Below the pieces are notes generated by a model that saw only the letters and a program-made list of their open reading frames with translations, searched no databases and was not told the origin of the DNA. 64,000 nt of DNA from Entomomonas asaccharolytica (GTDB lineage Bacteria; Pseudomonadota; Gammaproteobacteria; Pseudomonadales; Pseudomonadaceae). This document shows, in pieces, positions 1-9,167 of the stretch. A program made the position numbers and the translations under genes. Each line of letters begins with the position of its first letter. Within the stretch, counting starts at the first letter, position 1. The stretch lies in contig NZ_CP067393.1 of assembly GCF_016653615.1 (NCBI RefSeq), positions 1,813,673 through 1,877,672 of the forward strand, in the 5' to 3' direction.

Positions 1-441
1 ATGCGCCAATGCACCTAAAGCACCATGGGTGGAGGTATGCGAGTCACCACAGACAATGGTCATACCTGGTAAAGTAGTACCTTGTTCTGGGCTAATCACA
101 TGTACAATCCCTTGCCGCACATCGTTCATTTTGAACTCTAAAATACCAAAGTCATCACAGTTTTTATCTAAGGTTTCCACCTGTAAACGTGACACAGGAT
201 CAGTAATAGACTCAATACCGCCTTTACGATCTGGTGTAGTAGGCACATTATGATCGGGAGTAGCAATATTGGCATCAATTCGCCAAGGTTTACGATTAGC
301 CAAACGTAAGCCCTCAAATGCTTGCGGTGAAGTTACCTCATGCAAAATTTGCCGATCAATATAAATTAAAGCGGAACCATCATCACGTTGTTTGACCAAG
401 TGCTGATCCCATAATTTATCGTATAACGTCTTAGCAGACAT
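1..441 (-). CDS. leuC: 3-isopropylmalate dehydratase large subunit, N-terminal part (runs off the left edge)
   Basis: LeuC with LeuD isomerises 2-isopropylmalate to 3-isopropylmalate in leucine synthesis, using a [4Fe-4S] cluster in the cytoplasm. Only the first 147 codons are in the window. The reading starts [16 protein letters not shown] and reaches the family segment [16 protein letters not shown] next to the edge; the cluster cysteines lie outside. The ATG at 441 fits the usual LeuC N-terminus. The gene reads leftwards and its control region is the 270 bp shared with the divergent acetyltransferase gene. No leader peptide or attenuator is evident there. Confidence 0.95.
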   Translation of the reverse strand, partial: MSAKTLYDKLWDQHLVKQRDDGSALIYIDRQILHEVTSPQAFEGLRLANRKPWRIDANIATPDHNVPTTPDRKGGIESITDPVSRLQVETLDKNCDDFGILEFKMNDVRQGIVHVISPEQGTTLPGMTIVCGDSHTSTHGALGALAH

Positions 442-712
442 GCTATTTCCTCATCGAAACTAATTATTAATCTTTATATATTGCTATAGTAGGACTTTAT
501 TAATAATAAAACAAATTTATATTTTTTATAATTTTGATAACTTTTAGGAATAGTAAATTCACTGTCATTAACTAAAGAAAATTGATTTAAAACAAATACT
601 TTTTAAAAAACAACAGTACAAGACCGAGAAAATAACCATACTATACTAAAGGTTAATATACAGTCATCCTAATTAATGAAGAATTTACACTCTTAACCAA
701 GGATCACCATAA

Positions 713-1303
713 ATGAGGAACATTATGACGACTGCATTTTCAACAACAACTTTAAATACTGCACGGCTGTTATTACGTCCGCTCGTCGCTCAGGATGCCC
801 ACGATTTATATAAAATAATGTTTGATACTGAGGTTCTACGCTACTGGAAAACAGATCCTATCAAATGTATTGAGCGTGCCTATAAAGTAATCGATGAAGC
901 CAATAAAGCAATGAAGGCTGAAACCCAATTATCACTAGGCATTATCAGAAAAAGTGATAATAAATTAATAGGTACTTGTTTATTATTTAATATTCAAAAA
1001 AATGCAAAACGTGCCGAAATAGGCTATGGCCTAGCAACTCACGCTTGGAATAAAGGTTATATGCGCGAAGCCCTGTATGCGTTTCTGAGTTTCGCCTTTG
1101 ACAACTTGCATCTTAACCGTATAGAAGCAGAAATTGATCCCCATGATGACAGCTCTGCCAAAATATTAGGCCATTTAGGCTTTCATAAAGATGGCTATTT
1201 AAAACAGCGTTGGATTATTCATGGTGAACATTGTGATTCAGAGCTATATGGTTTATTAGCAGAAGACTGGGCTATTAGAAAGAAACAAAACAAGGTAGCT
1301 TAA
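713..1303 (+). CDS. GNAT-family N-acetyltransferase, RimJ/RimL type
   Basis: Predicted cytoplasmic acetyl-CoA-dependent acetyltransferase of the RimJ/RimL group, whose members modify protein N-termini or small amines. The substrate here cannot be told. The 196-residue protein has the typical opening 'TARLLLRPLVAQDA', the central strand 'RAEIGYGLATHAWNKGYMREA' region (acetyl-CoA binding) and 'SAKILGHLGFHKDG' near residue 150, all standard for the family. Two starts are possible: ATG 713 (AAGGA at 699-703) and ATG 725 (AGGAA at 716-720, spacing 4), which would begin MTTAFSTTTL. The gene stands alone, divergent from leuC. Confidence 0.88.
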   Translation: MRNIMTTAFSTTTLNTARLLLRPLVAQDAHDLYKIMFDTEVLRYWKTDPIKCIERAYKVIDEANKAMKAETQLSLGIIRKSDNKLIGTCLLFNIQKNAKRAEIGYGLATHAWNKGYMREALYAFLSFAFDNLHLNRIEAEIDPHDDSSAKILGHLGFHKDGYLKQRWIIHGEHCDSELYGLLAEDWAIRKKQNKVA

Positions 1304-1493
1304 TCATTACATCACTTACAAAGTCGCTATTCCACAATTAGCAAGCTAATAACCTATTCTCAAACCATTAAACTAAACTGATACGCTTTTGAGAGATTTA
1401 GGAGTTTTTAGTACCAGTAGTACTCGCTTAGGTGTTAATAAAGATGTTGAAGAATAAAGGTAATCTAGATAGTTTTTTGTTCTTCAAAATAAA

Positions 1494-1518
1494 AACCCCT
1501 TGTGTTTAGCAAGGGGTT
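1494..1518 (-). terminator. Rho-independent terminator of tRNA-Ser
   Basis: Stem AACCCCTT/AAGGGGTT with a 9-nt loop. On the reverse strand it is followed by a T-rich tail (TTTTTATTTT), directly after the tRNA-Ser 3' end. Confidence 0.8.
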
Positions 1519-1527
1519 AAATATTTC

Positions 1528-1620
<93 letters not shown>

Positions 1621-1692
1621 AGTATTGGGGGCGTATCCTACCTTCTTTTTAATCATTTGAAAAGCAAAATTTTCATTTTTTTCAAATTTTTC

Positions 1693-1881
1693 CTATTCAG
1701 GCTTTACAGCTTGATTTTTTTCCTTTTGAATACGTTGATAAATTTCTTCACGGTGTACCGCTACCTCTTTAGGCGCGCTCACACCAATACGAACCTGGTT
1801 ACCTTTAACACCTAATACGGTGATATTAACATCATCACCTACCATTAAAGCTTCCCCAACCTTACGGGTTAGAATTAACAT
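1693..1881 (-). CDS. csrA: Carbon storage regulator CsrA/RsmA
   Basis: A 62-residue RNA-binding regulator that blocks or stabilises target mRNAs by binding GGA motifs in their leaders. The sequence is collinear with the family: [17 protein letters not shown] at the N-terminus (first strand and RNA-contact residues, including Arg6), [19 protein letters not shown] in the middle with the key Arg44, and a short charged tail. It is a homodimer in known members. It lies between lysC and tRNA-Ser, the arrangement typical of Pseudomonas. The start ATG 1881 has an AGGAGAT-type ribosome site just upstream on the reverse strand. Confidence 0.98.
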   Translation of the reverse strand: MLILTRKVGEALMVGDDVNITVLGVKGNQVRIGVSAPKEVAVHREEIYQRIQKEKNQAVKPE

Positions 1882-2037
1882 TCCCTATCTCCTCACAAGT
1901 ACTTCTAGGATGTAAAATTGAACACATAATATTTCACAAGATGGAAATACTATAACCTTACTTTTTTAAATCAATCACCTCTAATAATAAGGGTATAATG
2001 AATTAAAAAAAGCACCCTTTTGTTTCAAAACATTTAA

Positions 2038-3273
2038 TTAATCTAAAGTTTTATCTGGTACATCTAGTTCAAATGCAGTATGCAATGATCTAACTGCTAA
2101 CTCCAAATACTTCTCTTCAATCAATACAGAAATTTTAATTTCTGATGTTGATATCATGAGAATATTAATACCTTCCTTAGCAAGTACTCCAAACATACGG
2201 CTGGCAACACCTGCATGAGAGCGCATACCCACTCCGACAATAGATACTTTAGCAATATCTAGGTTGCCTGCAACCTCTCGTGCTGAAATCTTTTTAGCTG
2301 TATCATTTAAGATATCAAGTGCCGTTTGATATTCATTACGAGACACCGTAAACGTAAAATCTGTTGTTCCATCTTGAGATATATTCTGAACTATCATATC
2401 TACTTCAATATTAGCAGCACTGATAGGTCCTAAAATATCAGAGGCCACTCCAGGAGTATCTGGTACTCCACGGATAGTTAGCTTAGCTTCATCTCGACTA
2501 AAAGCTATTCCAGAAATAATCGGCTGTTCCACAGAAACCTCTTCATCAATTGTTATAAGAGTACCAGACCCTTCTTTAAAGCTATGTAATACACGTAATG
2601 GCACATTATATTTGCCAGCAAACTCAACAGAACGAATTTGCAATACTTTTGAACCTAAACTAGCCATTTCTAGCATTTCTTCAAAAGTAATTTTTTCTAA
2701 ACGTCGTGCCTTAGGCTCTACCCTTGGATCTGTTGTATAAACGCCATCTACATCTGTATAAATTTGGCATTCATCAGCCTTTAAAGCCGCCGCCAGAGCT
2801 ACACCTGTAGTGTCAGAACCTCCACGACCTAAGGTAGTAATATTTCCATTATCATCTACACCTTGGAAACCTGCTACTACCACTACTCTACCTGCTTTAA
2901 GGTCTGCTTTAATATTATGGTCATCGATACTTAAAATACGAGCTTTGGTATGTGAACTATCAGTTTGTATACGAACTTGTGCACCTGTATACGACTTGGC
3001 AGGCACACCAATACTCTCTAAAGCGAGGCACAATAATGCTATAGTTACCTGCTCACCTGTAGAGACCATAACATCAAGCTCTCTAAGGTTAGGACGATCA
3101 GTGATTTGCTTAGCAAGCCCTAATAGCCTATTCGTTTCACCGCTCATTGCAGAAACAACAATAACTAGATCATTGCCCTCTGCTTTAAACTTCTTAATTT
3201 TCTGAGCTACTTGTTGAATTCGTTCAACAGAGCCAACCGAAGTACCACCAAATTTTTGTACAATTAATGCCAT
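2038..3273 (-). CDS. lysC: Aspartate kinase
   Basis: Phosphorylates aspartate with ATP, the first step to lysine, threonine and methionine. The 411-residue monofunctional form has the kinase signature KFGGTSV at residues 7-13, GRGGSDTT near 149-156, and two C-terminal ACT domains from about residue 265 that normally bind lysine and threonine for feedback control. The length matches Pseudomonas aspartate kinase. It lies 37 bp after alaS (measured from the alaS stop) on the same strand, so the two are probably cotranscribed. There is no room for a lysine riboswitch in that gap. An internal start for a separate regulatory subunit is possible but not evident. Confidence 0.97.
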   Translation of the reverse strand: MALIVQKFGGTSVGSVERIQQVAQKIKKFKAEGNDLVIVVSAMSGETNRLLGLAKQITDRPNLRELDVMVSTGEQVTIALLCLALESIGVPAKSYTGAQVRIQTDSSHTKARILSIDDHNIKADLKAGRVVVVAGFQGVDDNGNITTLGRGGSDTTGVALAAALKADECQIYTDVDGVYTTDPRVEPKARRLEKITFEEMLEMASLGSKVLQIRSVEFAGKYNVPLRVLHSFKEGSGTLITIDEEVSVEQPIISGIAFSRDEAKLTIRGVPDTPGVASDILGPISAANIEVDMIVQNISQDGTTDFTFTVSRNEYQTALDILNDTAKKISAREVAGNLDIAKVSIVGVGMRSHAGVASRMFGVLAKEGINILMISTSEIKISVLIEEKYLELAVRSLHTAFELDVPDKTLD

Positions 3274-3310
3274 AATATTAACTGCCTAACGCTATTGTGC
3301 AATTATTTTG

Positions 3311-5935
3311 CTATAAAGTCTGTTCTACAAAAGTAGTTGCTAAAGTTAATGCCTCATCAATTTTTGAAACATTACTGCCACTACCTTGTGCCATACTTGG
3401 ACGACCACCGCCCTTACCTTCTACTACTTCACAGGCTTGTTTAATTAAATCCCCTGCTTTTAACTTACTACTTAGATCATCTGTTACACCAGCGACTAAA
3501 ACAACTTTTCCGTCTAATTCACTGGCCAATAAAATAACAGCTGAACCTAATTTATTTTTAAGTTGGTCTAATAAGGCCAATAATGCTTTATTATCCTGAC
3601 CATCAACGCGTGTTGCTAAAACTTTTATACCTTTAATATCTAACGCATTAGATACTAAATCACTGCCTGCTGCTGAAGCTAATTTCGCTTTTAGTTGTTC
3701 TATTTCTTTTTCCAGATGACGATTCTGTTCTAACACAGACTTCAGTTTTTCAAAGAAATTATCTTTGTTACCTTTTAATAATTGAGCAGCTGTTTTTAAA
3801 TCATTGTCTGCGGAGTTTAAATAATCAAAGGCAACAGCGCCAGTTACTGCTTCAATACGACGCACACCCGAGGCTATACCTGTTTCTGCAATAATTTTAA
3901 ATAAACCAATATCACCTGTGCGCTCAACGTGCGTACCACCACATAGTTCAACAGAGAAACCACTACCCATTGAAAGAACACGTACTACATCGCCGTATTT
4001 TTCTCCAAATAGCGCCATAGCTCCCATTTCTTTTGCTGTGTCTATATCGGTAACTTTGGTTTGAACTTGCGTATTTAAACGTATTTGTTCATTGACTAAT
4101 CGTTCTAATTCACCAATTTGTGCAGGTGTCACTGCTTCAAAATGGCTAAAGTCAAAACGAAGACGCTGACTATCAACTAATGAACCTTTTTGCTGTACAT
4201 GATCTCCTAATACATTACGTAAAGCAGCATGTAATAAATGTGTTGCTGAATGGTTTAATGCAGTAGCTTTACGCACATTAATATTGACTACCGCTTTTAG
4301 TAACATACCTGTGTGGATAGCTCCTTCAGCTACCTTACCATGATGTAAAAAAGCACCTTTTACTTTGGTTACATCAGTCACTTCAAAGCGTACACCATCT
4401 AAAAATAAGTAACCCGCATCACCTACTTGGCCACCTGACTCCGCATAGAAAGGCGTTTTATCTAAGATAACACACCCTTCATCACCTACTTGTAACTCAG
4501 TAATGCTTTCATTACCTTTTAATAAGCTAATTACTTTGCCTTCATCTGCTAAATAATCATAGCCTGTAAATTCTGTTTCAGAATCTATTTTAAGAATACT
4601 GTTGTAATCTACGCTAAAATGGCTAGCTGATTTAGCACGTGCTTGTTGTTCTTTCATATTGTGTTGGAAACCTTCTTCATCCAACACCAATCCTCTTTCA
4701 CGAGCAATATCATTGGTTAAATCAACAGGGAAACCATAAGTATCATATAACTTAAAGATAACATCACCAGGAATAGTATTACTGGTTAACTCTGCTAAAT
4801 CTTGCTCTAAAATACGTAATCCCTGATCCAATGTTTTAGCAAATTGTTCTTCTTCTGCTTTTAAAACACGTTCAATATGGCTTTGATTTTGTTGAAGCTC
4901 AGGATAAGCATTACCCATTTCAGCAACTAATGCAGCCACTATTTTATGGAAAAATGCACCCTTAGCACCTAATTTATTACCATGACGGCAGGCACGACGA
5001 ATAATACGACGTAATACATAGCCTCGCCCTTCATTAGAAGGCAAAACCCCATCTGCAATTAAAAAACTACAAGAACGTATATGATCTGCCACCACTTTTA
5101 AAGAAGGTGCGTCATCATTTTCACAACTAATAGCTTCAGCAGCCACTTTTAACAAGCTCTGGAATAAATCAATTTCGTAATTAGAGTGGACATGCTGCAT
5201 TACTGCACTAATACGCTCCAAGCCCATTCCTGTATCTACACTTGGTGCTGGCAATGGATGCATTACACCATCTGCAGTACGATTAAACTGCATAAAGACC
5301 ACATTCCAAATTTCTATATAGCGGTCACCATCTTCTTCTGGAGTACCAGGAAGACCGCCCCAAATTTCAGCGCCATGGTCATAAAAAATTTCTGTACAAG
5401 GACCACAAGGACCAGTATCGCCCATTGTCCAGAAATTATCTGAAGCATAAGGAGCGCCCTTATTGTCACCAATACGAATAATTCGTTCTGCTGGTACACC
5501 TACATGATTAGTCCATATATCAAAAGCTTCATCATCATCCTGATAAATAGTGACCCATAATTTTTCTTTAGGCAGACCTAACCACTCAGGAGATGTTAGA
5601 AACTCCCAAGCATAACTAATGGCGTCTTTCTTAAAATAATCACCAAAGCTAAAATTACCTAACATTTCAAAAAAAGTATGGTGTCTAGCGGTATAACCTA
5701 CATTCTCTAAGTCATTATGCTTACCACCTGCTCTTACGCATTTCTGGCTTGTAGTAGCACGAGTATAAGAACGTTTTTCACCCCCTAAAAAACAATCCTT
5801 AAATTGATTCATACCTGCATTAGTAAACAATAAGGTGGGATCGTTATCGGGGACTAGAGAGCTGGAAGGAACACGAGTATGTTTTTTACTTTCAAAGAAA
5901 CGTAAATAAGCTTCACGAATTTCTGTACTTCTCAT
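3311..5935 (-). CDS. alaS: Alanyl-tRNA synthetase
   Basis: Charges tRNA-Ala and clears mischarged Ser/Gly through its editing domain. Visible in order: class II catalytic domain starting [17 protein letters not shown], tRNA-binding domain, editing domain with [11 protein letters not shown] (the zinc-binding HxxxH motif), ELCGGTHV near residue 660 carrying the further zinc-binding Cys/His, and the C-terminal coiled coil and C-Ala domain with the glycine motif [14 protein letters not shown] chose ATG 5935, giving 874 residues. An in-frame TTG at 5959 would add eight residues (MPNLAEYF), but the family begins at the MRSTEI segment and a GCGGA ribosome site precedes ATG 5935. Confidence 0.97.
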   Translation of the reverse strand: MRSTEIREAYLRFFESKKHTRVPSSSLVPDNDPTLLFTNAGMNQFKDCFLGGEKRSYTRATTSQKCVRAGGKHNDLENVGYTARHHTFFEMLGNFSFGDYFKKDAISYAWEFLTSPEWLGLPKEKLWVTIYQDDDEAFDIWTNHVGVPAERIIRIGDNKGAPYASDNFWTMGDTGPCGPCTEIFYDHGAEIWGGLPGTPEEDGDRYIEIWNVVFMQFNRTADGVMHPLPAPSVDTGMGLERISAVMQHVHSNYEIDLFQSLLKVAAEAISCENDDAPSLKVVADHIRSCSFLIADGVLPSNEGRGYVLRRIIRRACRHGNKLGAKGAFFHKIVAALVAEMGNAYPELQQNQSHIERVLKAEEEQFAKTLDQGLRILEQDLAELTSNTIPGDVIFKLYDTYGFPVDLTNDIARERGLVLDEEGFQHNMKEQQARAKSASHFSVDYNSILKIDSETEFTGYDYLADEGKVISLLKGNESITELQVGDEGCVILDKTPFYAESGGQVGDAGYLFLDGVRFEVTDVTKVKGAFLHHGKVAEGAIHTGMLLKAVVNINVRKATALNHSATHLLHAALRNVLGDHVQQKGSLVDSQRLRFDFSHFEAVTPAQIGELERLVNEQIRLNTQVQTKVTDIDTAKEMGAMALFGEKYGDVVRVLSMGSGFSVELCGGTHVERTGDIGLFKIIAETGIASGVRRIEAVTGAVAFDYLNSADNDLKTAAQLLKGNKDNFFEKLKSVLEQNRHLEKEIEQLKAKLASAAGSDLVSNALDIKGIKVLATRVDGQDNKALLALLDQLKNKLGSAVILLASELDGKVVLVAGVTDDLSSKLKAGDLIKQACEVVEGKGGGRPSMAQGSGSNVSKIDEALTLATTFVEQTL

Positions 5936-6545
5936 AAAGTATTCCGCGAGATTTGGCAACTAAAGGGCATATTAATCATCTTAATTTAAATTCTATTTTT
6001 CAATATATATCTAATCTATATAAAAAAACTTATTGAAATATTAAATACATATTGCTAATACTGTATTGATAGACACACCTACTAAATAAGTACTTTTACC
6101 ATTTTAAATATAATTACTGAGTAAATGCGCCACAACAAACAGCCCTGTCTATCAGAAAACAGACAGGGCTAGAATAATGCAATAATAAAACCTAACCAAC
6201 AATGATCAAATAACTAATCATTAATTCAATTAAAATTCTACTTAATCCCACGTATTCTACAGGATTATCAAGGTACTTTCAATAATGGCTTAATATACAA
6301 CATACTATAGATAATAGATTGATCTATAACATAAAAGTATCTTTTATCAGTAATACTAAATTAGCTACCTTTATGTTTCAAAAAGTTTTTATAAATAGAG
6401 GATAATAACTAATTTTATTTATAAATTTTCTTTTCATTGATATTAAGATCAAAATTATAAAAAACAACATACATTTGTGCTGTAGTTATCGTATAGTAAT
6501 TAACTTAAGGGTTATGATAAAATTATTGTTTATAATAGTTTTTTT
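5936..6545. other. 610-bp intergenic region between alaS and tRNA-Arg
   Basis: AT-rich with no convincing reading frame. It contains the alaS promoter region, one strong orphan hairpin (6141-6170) and a consensus -10 box TATAAT at 6531-6536 placed to start tRNA-Arg transcription about 3 nt upstream of the mature end. Confidence 0.6.
6141..6170. terminator. Orphan terminator-like hairpin
   Basis: Perfect 10-bp stem AGCCCTGTCT / AGACAGGGCT around a 10-nt loop. Neither side has a long T tract; the reverse strand has GTTTGTTG. No gene ends near it, so it may close an unrecognised short transcript coming from the right. Confidence 0.4.
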
Positions 6546-6622
6546 GCGCTTGTAGCTCAGCTGGATAGAGCGACCGCCTCCTAAGCGGTAGGTCGCGGGT
6601 TCGAATCCCGCCTTGCGCACCA
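6546..6622 (+). tRNA. tRNA-Arg(CCU)
   Basis: A 77-nt tRNA with encoded CCA. The anticodon stem-loop ACCGC-CTCCTAA-GCGGT gives anticodon CCU, reading AGG. The D and T arms are normal (GCGGG-TTCGAAT-CCCGC). The acceptor stem is odd: 5' GCGCTTG faces 3' CTTGCGC, so positions 5-68 and 6-67 are U-U oppositions. A TATAAT box lies 10 nt upstream. A decayed gene and a motif shared with the tRNA-Lys flank follow directly, suggesting that this tRNA was an integration target. Confidence 0.93.
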
Positions 6623-6636
6623 TTTTTAGACTTTTA

Positions 6637-6664
6637 TTTATCCCACAAATTTAAATTTGTCCCA
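6637..6664 (+). repeat. Two-part motif shared with the tRNA-Lys flank, candidate integrase site (copy 1)
   Basis: TTTATCCCACAAA (6637-6649), 7 nt, TTGTCCCA (6657-6664), starting 15 nt after the tRNA-Arg CCA end. The same 13-mer and 8-mer with the same 7-nt spacing occur downstream of tRNA-Lys at 61738-61765. The two halves resemble direct repeats of TTRTCCCA, as seen in arm-type sites of tyrosine integrases. The functional reading is inference. Confidence 0.5.
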
Positions 6665-6750
6665 TAAAATATTTTTATTGCAAATTATTTTGACTATTAC
6701 TAATCAATTTTTAATTAATTTAATCTTTATAAGATTAGACAAAAGACTTT

Positions 6751-7035
6751 TTATGGCCGGAATTTAAATAACTTATAGGTTTTCCCTGACAAAATGTAGG
6801 TTTTTGTTGCCTCACTTTCTGAAATAGACAAGCCAGGAATTTTCTCAAACAGTATACCTTTATGACCGATATCAGTTAGTACTTGTATCAACTCATATTA
6901 AGCTGTCGTACCTTTTAGTTTCTGCCCACATTCAAAGTTACTTTTATCTTAGGCAAACAAAATGCTGTCTCTTATTGATGGTGAATGAATAAACTATGTG
7001 ATATTAAAAATATCATCCGAACTTAAATATCTCAT
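6751..7035 (-). pseudogene. Decayed small gene downstream of tRNA-Arg, unknown family
   Basis: A single reverse frame of 95 codons runs from ATG 7035 (AAGAGAT upstream) to TAA 6751, interrupted by three stops (TAG, TAA, TAA). The pieces read MRYLSSDDIFNIT, FIHSPSIRDSILFA, DKSNFECGQKLKGTTA, then a 48-residue open segment starting YELIQVLTDIGHKGILFEK and ending KLFKFRP. The composition looks coding throughout. I do not recognise the family. Its position next to a tRNA 3' end with a shared integrase-like motif suggests a remnant of an integrated element. Confidence 0.45.
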
Positions 7036-7197
7036 TTATATCTCTTTTGTTGTTTCTAAAGATTTTATTTTATTGAATCATTTATAAAATTTATTATTTC
7101 AAACAAAAAAAACATACATAAAAAATCAAACTATATACAAAAGTATTAGATATTGTTTTTAACAATTGGTTATTTTAATCACTTAATAAAAACATTC

Positions 7198-7227
7198 TTG
7201 ACACCCATAATTTTTGTGGTTTATAAA
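7198..7227 (+). promoter_or_regulatory. Sigma-70 promoter of a candidate small RNA
   Basis: Perfect -35 box TTGACA (7198-7203), 18-nt spacer, -10 box TATAAA (7222-7227). The predicted start is near 7234. The next gene start is over 220 bp away, with a terminator in between. Confidence 0.65.
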
Positions 7228-7233
7228 TGATTC

Positions 7234-7304
7234 TAGCTCCTAGCTAACATCATTTTAATTTCTTTTTTATATGCTCTAAACATCTTGTTTAGAGTTTTTT
7301 ATTT
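7234..7304 (+). ncRNA. Candidate small RNA of about 70 nt
   Basis: A near-consensus promoter is followed 40 nt after its predicted start by a terminator: stem CTCTAAAC (7274-7281) / GTTTAGAG (7287-7294) with a 5-nt loop and the tail TTTTTTATTT. The 5' part can form TAGCT-cct-AGCTA, which would expose a CU-rich, anti-Shine-Dalgarno-like loop. No reading frame fits inside. The alternative is a transcription attenuator in a long leader of the gene at 7462. Confidence 0.5.
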
Positions 7305-7461
7305 AGAGATAACGTTTCTATTTTTTTAGACAAAAGACTAATAAACCCTTCTCTCCCTTTGCAGTCAAGATATTTTTAGAAACAATCTAGCGCTTTTCTT
7401 TTATCACACAGCTGACTACCATAATATTCACATTATTATTTTTTTATAAGGTAGTTATAAA

Positions 7462-7884
7462 ATGAACAAAGCACTTCCATTTGCAGTATTAGCATTAGCT
7501 CTTTCAAGCACAGCAGTTTATGCTCAAGAGCAAACAGAACATATGCAACATAAAACTTTTAAAGAAACTATGGCAGAGAAAAAGCAAGCCGATAGAGAAC
7601 AGGCTGCTAGTGAACGACAAGCATTAAAAGATAAAGTTAAAACTAACAGAGAAGAAGCCAAAAATAAATATGAAGCTGATAAGCAATCACTTGAAGCGAG
7701 AAAGCAAGAGCATCAAAATGGTGTAAAAACCAAAGAAGAGCTAAAGAAAGAACGTGAAGCACGCAAAGAGAAATTTGAAGCAGACAAGAGAGCTGCTAGA
7801 CAACAACGTGCTGATCAAAAGCAACAATTTGAGAACAGAGTTCATCAAAGAGAACAAGATACTTTAAATAAAGTATCTCAATAA
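7462..7884 (+). CDS. Small periplasmic, highly charged coiled-coil protein
   Basis: 140 residues with a clear Sec signal peptide (MNKALPFAVLALALSSTAVYA, cleavage before QEQ). The mature part is almost wholly Lys/Glu/Arg/Gln/Ala, lacks Cys and Trp, and has heptad-like spacing, so a long single helix or coiled coil in the periplasm is expected. No known domain is recognised. AAGGTAG (7449-7455) serves as the ribosome site. It is monocistronic: a strong hairpin follows. The function is unknown; a periplasmic chaperone-like or cation-binding role is conceivable but unsupported. Confidence 0.8.
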   Translation: MNKALPFAVLALALSSTAVYAQEQTEHMQHKTFKETMAEKKQADREQAASERQALKDKVKTNREEAKNKYEADKQSLEARKQEHQNGVKTKEELKKEREARKEKFEADKRAARQQRADQKQQFENRVHQREQDTLNKVSQ

Positions 7885-7890
7885 TGAAAA

Positions 7891-7924
7891 AAATAAGGTG
7901 ATTAGTTAGCTAATTACCTTATTT
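7891..7924 (+). terminator. Terminator hairpin after the coiled-coil gene
   Basis: Long perfect stem AATAAGGTGATTAG / CTAATTACCTTATT (one G-U pair) with loop TTAG, 10 nt after the stop codon. The T tail is short. Confidence 0.6.
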
Positions 7925-8152
7925 AAACCATTGTATAAAACAAACTATTCTTAATACTTTAATATTATTATTCTAGCTTTATTTATACCCATTAAAAGTC
8001 TATCAAATCTACTGTTATTTATTTAATTTTTAAATAACGTCTCAACCTACTAACAATTAAATTTATTAATCACCATTTCCACTAAAAGCCAATTTAAAAA
8101 AACCTATTTTAAACTATAGTAAACCTATAATTTTTATCAAGATGAAATCATT

Positions 8153-8293
8153 ATGGACCTTAATAAAGAATTACAAGTATTTGCAGAAAGCCGTTTAAAA
8201 CGTTCTTTAACAGTTGAAGAAAAAAAACTAATAGATGAATTGATTAAGCAAATAGAATCAGAAGAAAAAAAACCTACTTCCACTGACAATTAA
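8153..8293 (+). CDS. Small hypothetical protein, 46 residues
   Basis: Open frame MDLNKELQVFAESRLKRSLT... ending KKPTSTDN. It is highly charged and predicted helical, with a possible helix-turn-helix-like pair (ELQVFAESRLKR, then TVEEKKLIDELIKQIES). ATG 8153 is preceded by AAGATGAAATC, a weak ribosome site. It has no signal peptide. I do not recognise a family. The coding look rests on composition and a sensible helical pattern. Confidence 0.5.
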   Translation: MDLNKELQVFAESRLKRSLTVEEKKLIDELIKQIESEEKKPTSTDN

Positions 8294-8530
8294 CTCTATA
8301 TAAAAATTATAAATCTCAGTCTATTCTCTGACTTAAAGATATTAAATAATATAAAATTCGCTCTACTAAGCGAATGGCTTGATTAATAATAGATTAATAT
8401 TAAAGAATACCTAAAGAAGATATATCGTTTTAATAAATAATATTCAATTAATGGATTGTAAGTGTTTTTTAACTTATGCTAAGTTATGATTAAATCATAC
8501 TATCAATTCATCTAGCTTTGACCGAAAAAT

Positions 8531-8854
8531 ATGCAAAACTTGAAGCCCATAGGATTTTATAGCAAAAGCAAGAGTGAAAATTATGGTTATTTAAAGGTAA
8601 ATAATTTCTACAAAATAATTAAACCTTTTACAGATAATGATAATAATCTTCATGTGGTTGGAGAAAAATGGCAATATTTAGGTTATTCTTTTTTGCCTTA
8701 CGATGAAGGATTACAATGGATAGTATCATTTGATGGAAAACACGAAATGATGATTCCGCTTTGGCTGTTGCTGGAAGAACAGCGATATATTGCTAACAAC
8801 ATAGAGCAATTTATTCAATTAATTCCAACCATCGAGCATATTACAAGCAATTAA
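8531..8854 (+). CDS. Hypothetical protein resembling DUF3601
   Basis: 107 residues, no signal peptide or membrane segment. The segment 'WQYLGYSFLPYDEGLQWIVS' (residues about 48-67), a Trp/Tyr-rich pattern followed by an 'I-P-L-W' strand and a helical C-terminus with 'EEQRYIANNIEQFIQLI', resembles the DUF3601 family from memory. The role is unknown. It stands alone between the small gene upstream and the tRNA(CAU)-rpoD block on the other strand. Confidence 0.65.
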   Translation: MQNLKPIGFYSKSKSENYGYLKVNNFYKIIKPFTDNDNNLHVVGEKWQYLGYSFLPYDEGLQWIVSFDGKHEMMIPLWLLLEEQRYIANNIEQFIQLIPTIEHITSN

Positions 8855-8998
8855 TCCTAACTTAAGTGATAAACCTAGTTTTACCCTTTACCTAACGCAC
8901 TGTTATTAAAAGCGAAGAGATAAACAGCTAGATATATAATGCTATGAAAACTATTTAAAATGATGCGGAAACTAACCGTTTCAATTTGACAATAAAAA

Positions 8999-9026
8999 AG
9001 CCAGCAATCTCTTACAATTACTAGCT
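8999..9026 (-). terminator. Terminator downstream of tRNA(CAU)
   Basis: Imperfect stem AGCTAG / CTGGCT (reverse-strand reading, with a G-U pair) followed by TTTTTT, just past the tRNA 3' end. Confidence 0.55.
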
Positions 9027-9032
9027 TTTAAA

Positions 9033-9109
<77 letters not shown>

Positions 9110-9167
9110 TTAGTGGGGGCAAATTATACAGATAGAAAGTAAATTCGCCAACCTATTTTTAAGAAAA

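Noticed and set aside
3274-3310. Lysine riboswitch or attenuator for lysC
   Set aside because: Only 37 bp separate alaS and lysC; the genes look cotranscribed.
5186-5499. Open frames opposite or out of frame with alaS
   Set aside because: alaS is conserved across the stretch; the overlapping frames have no start signals or family features.
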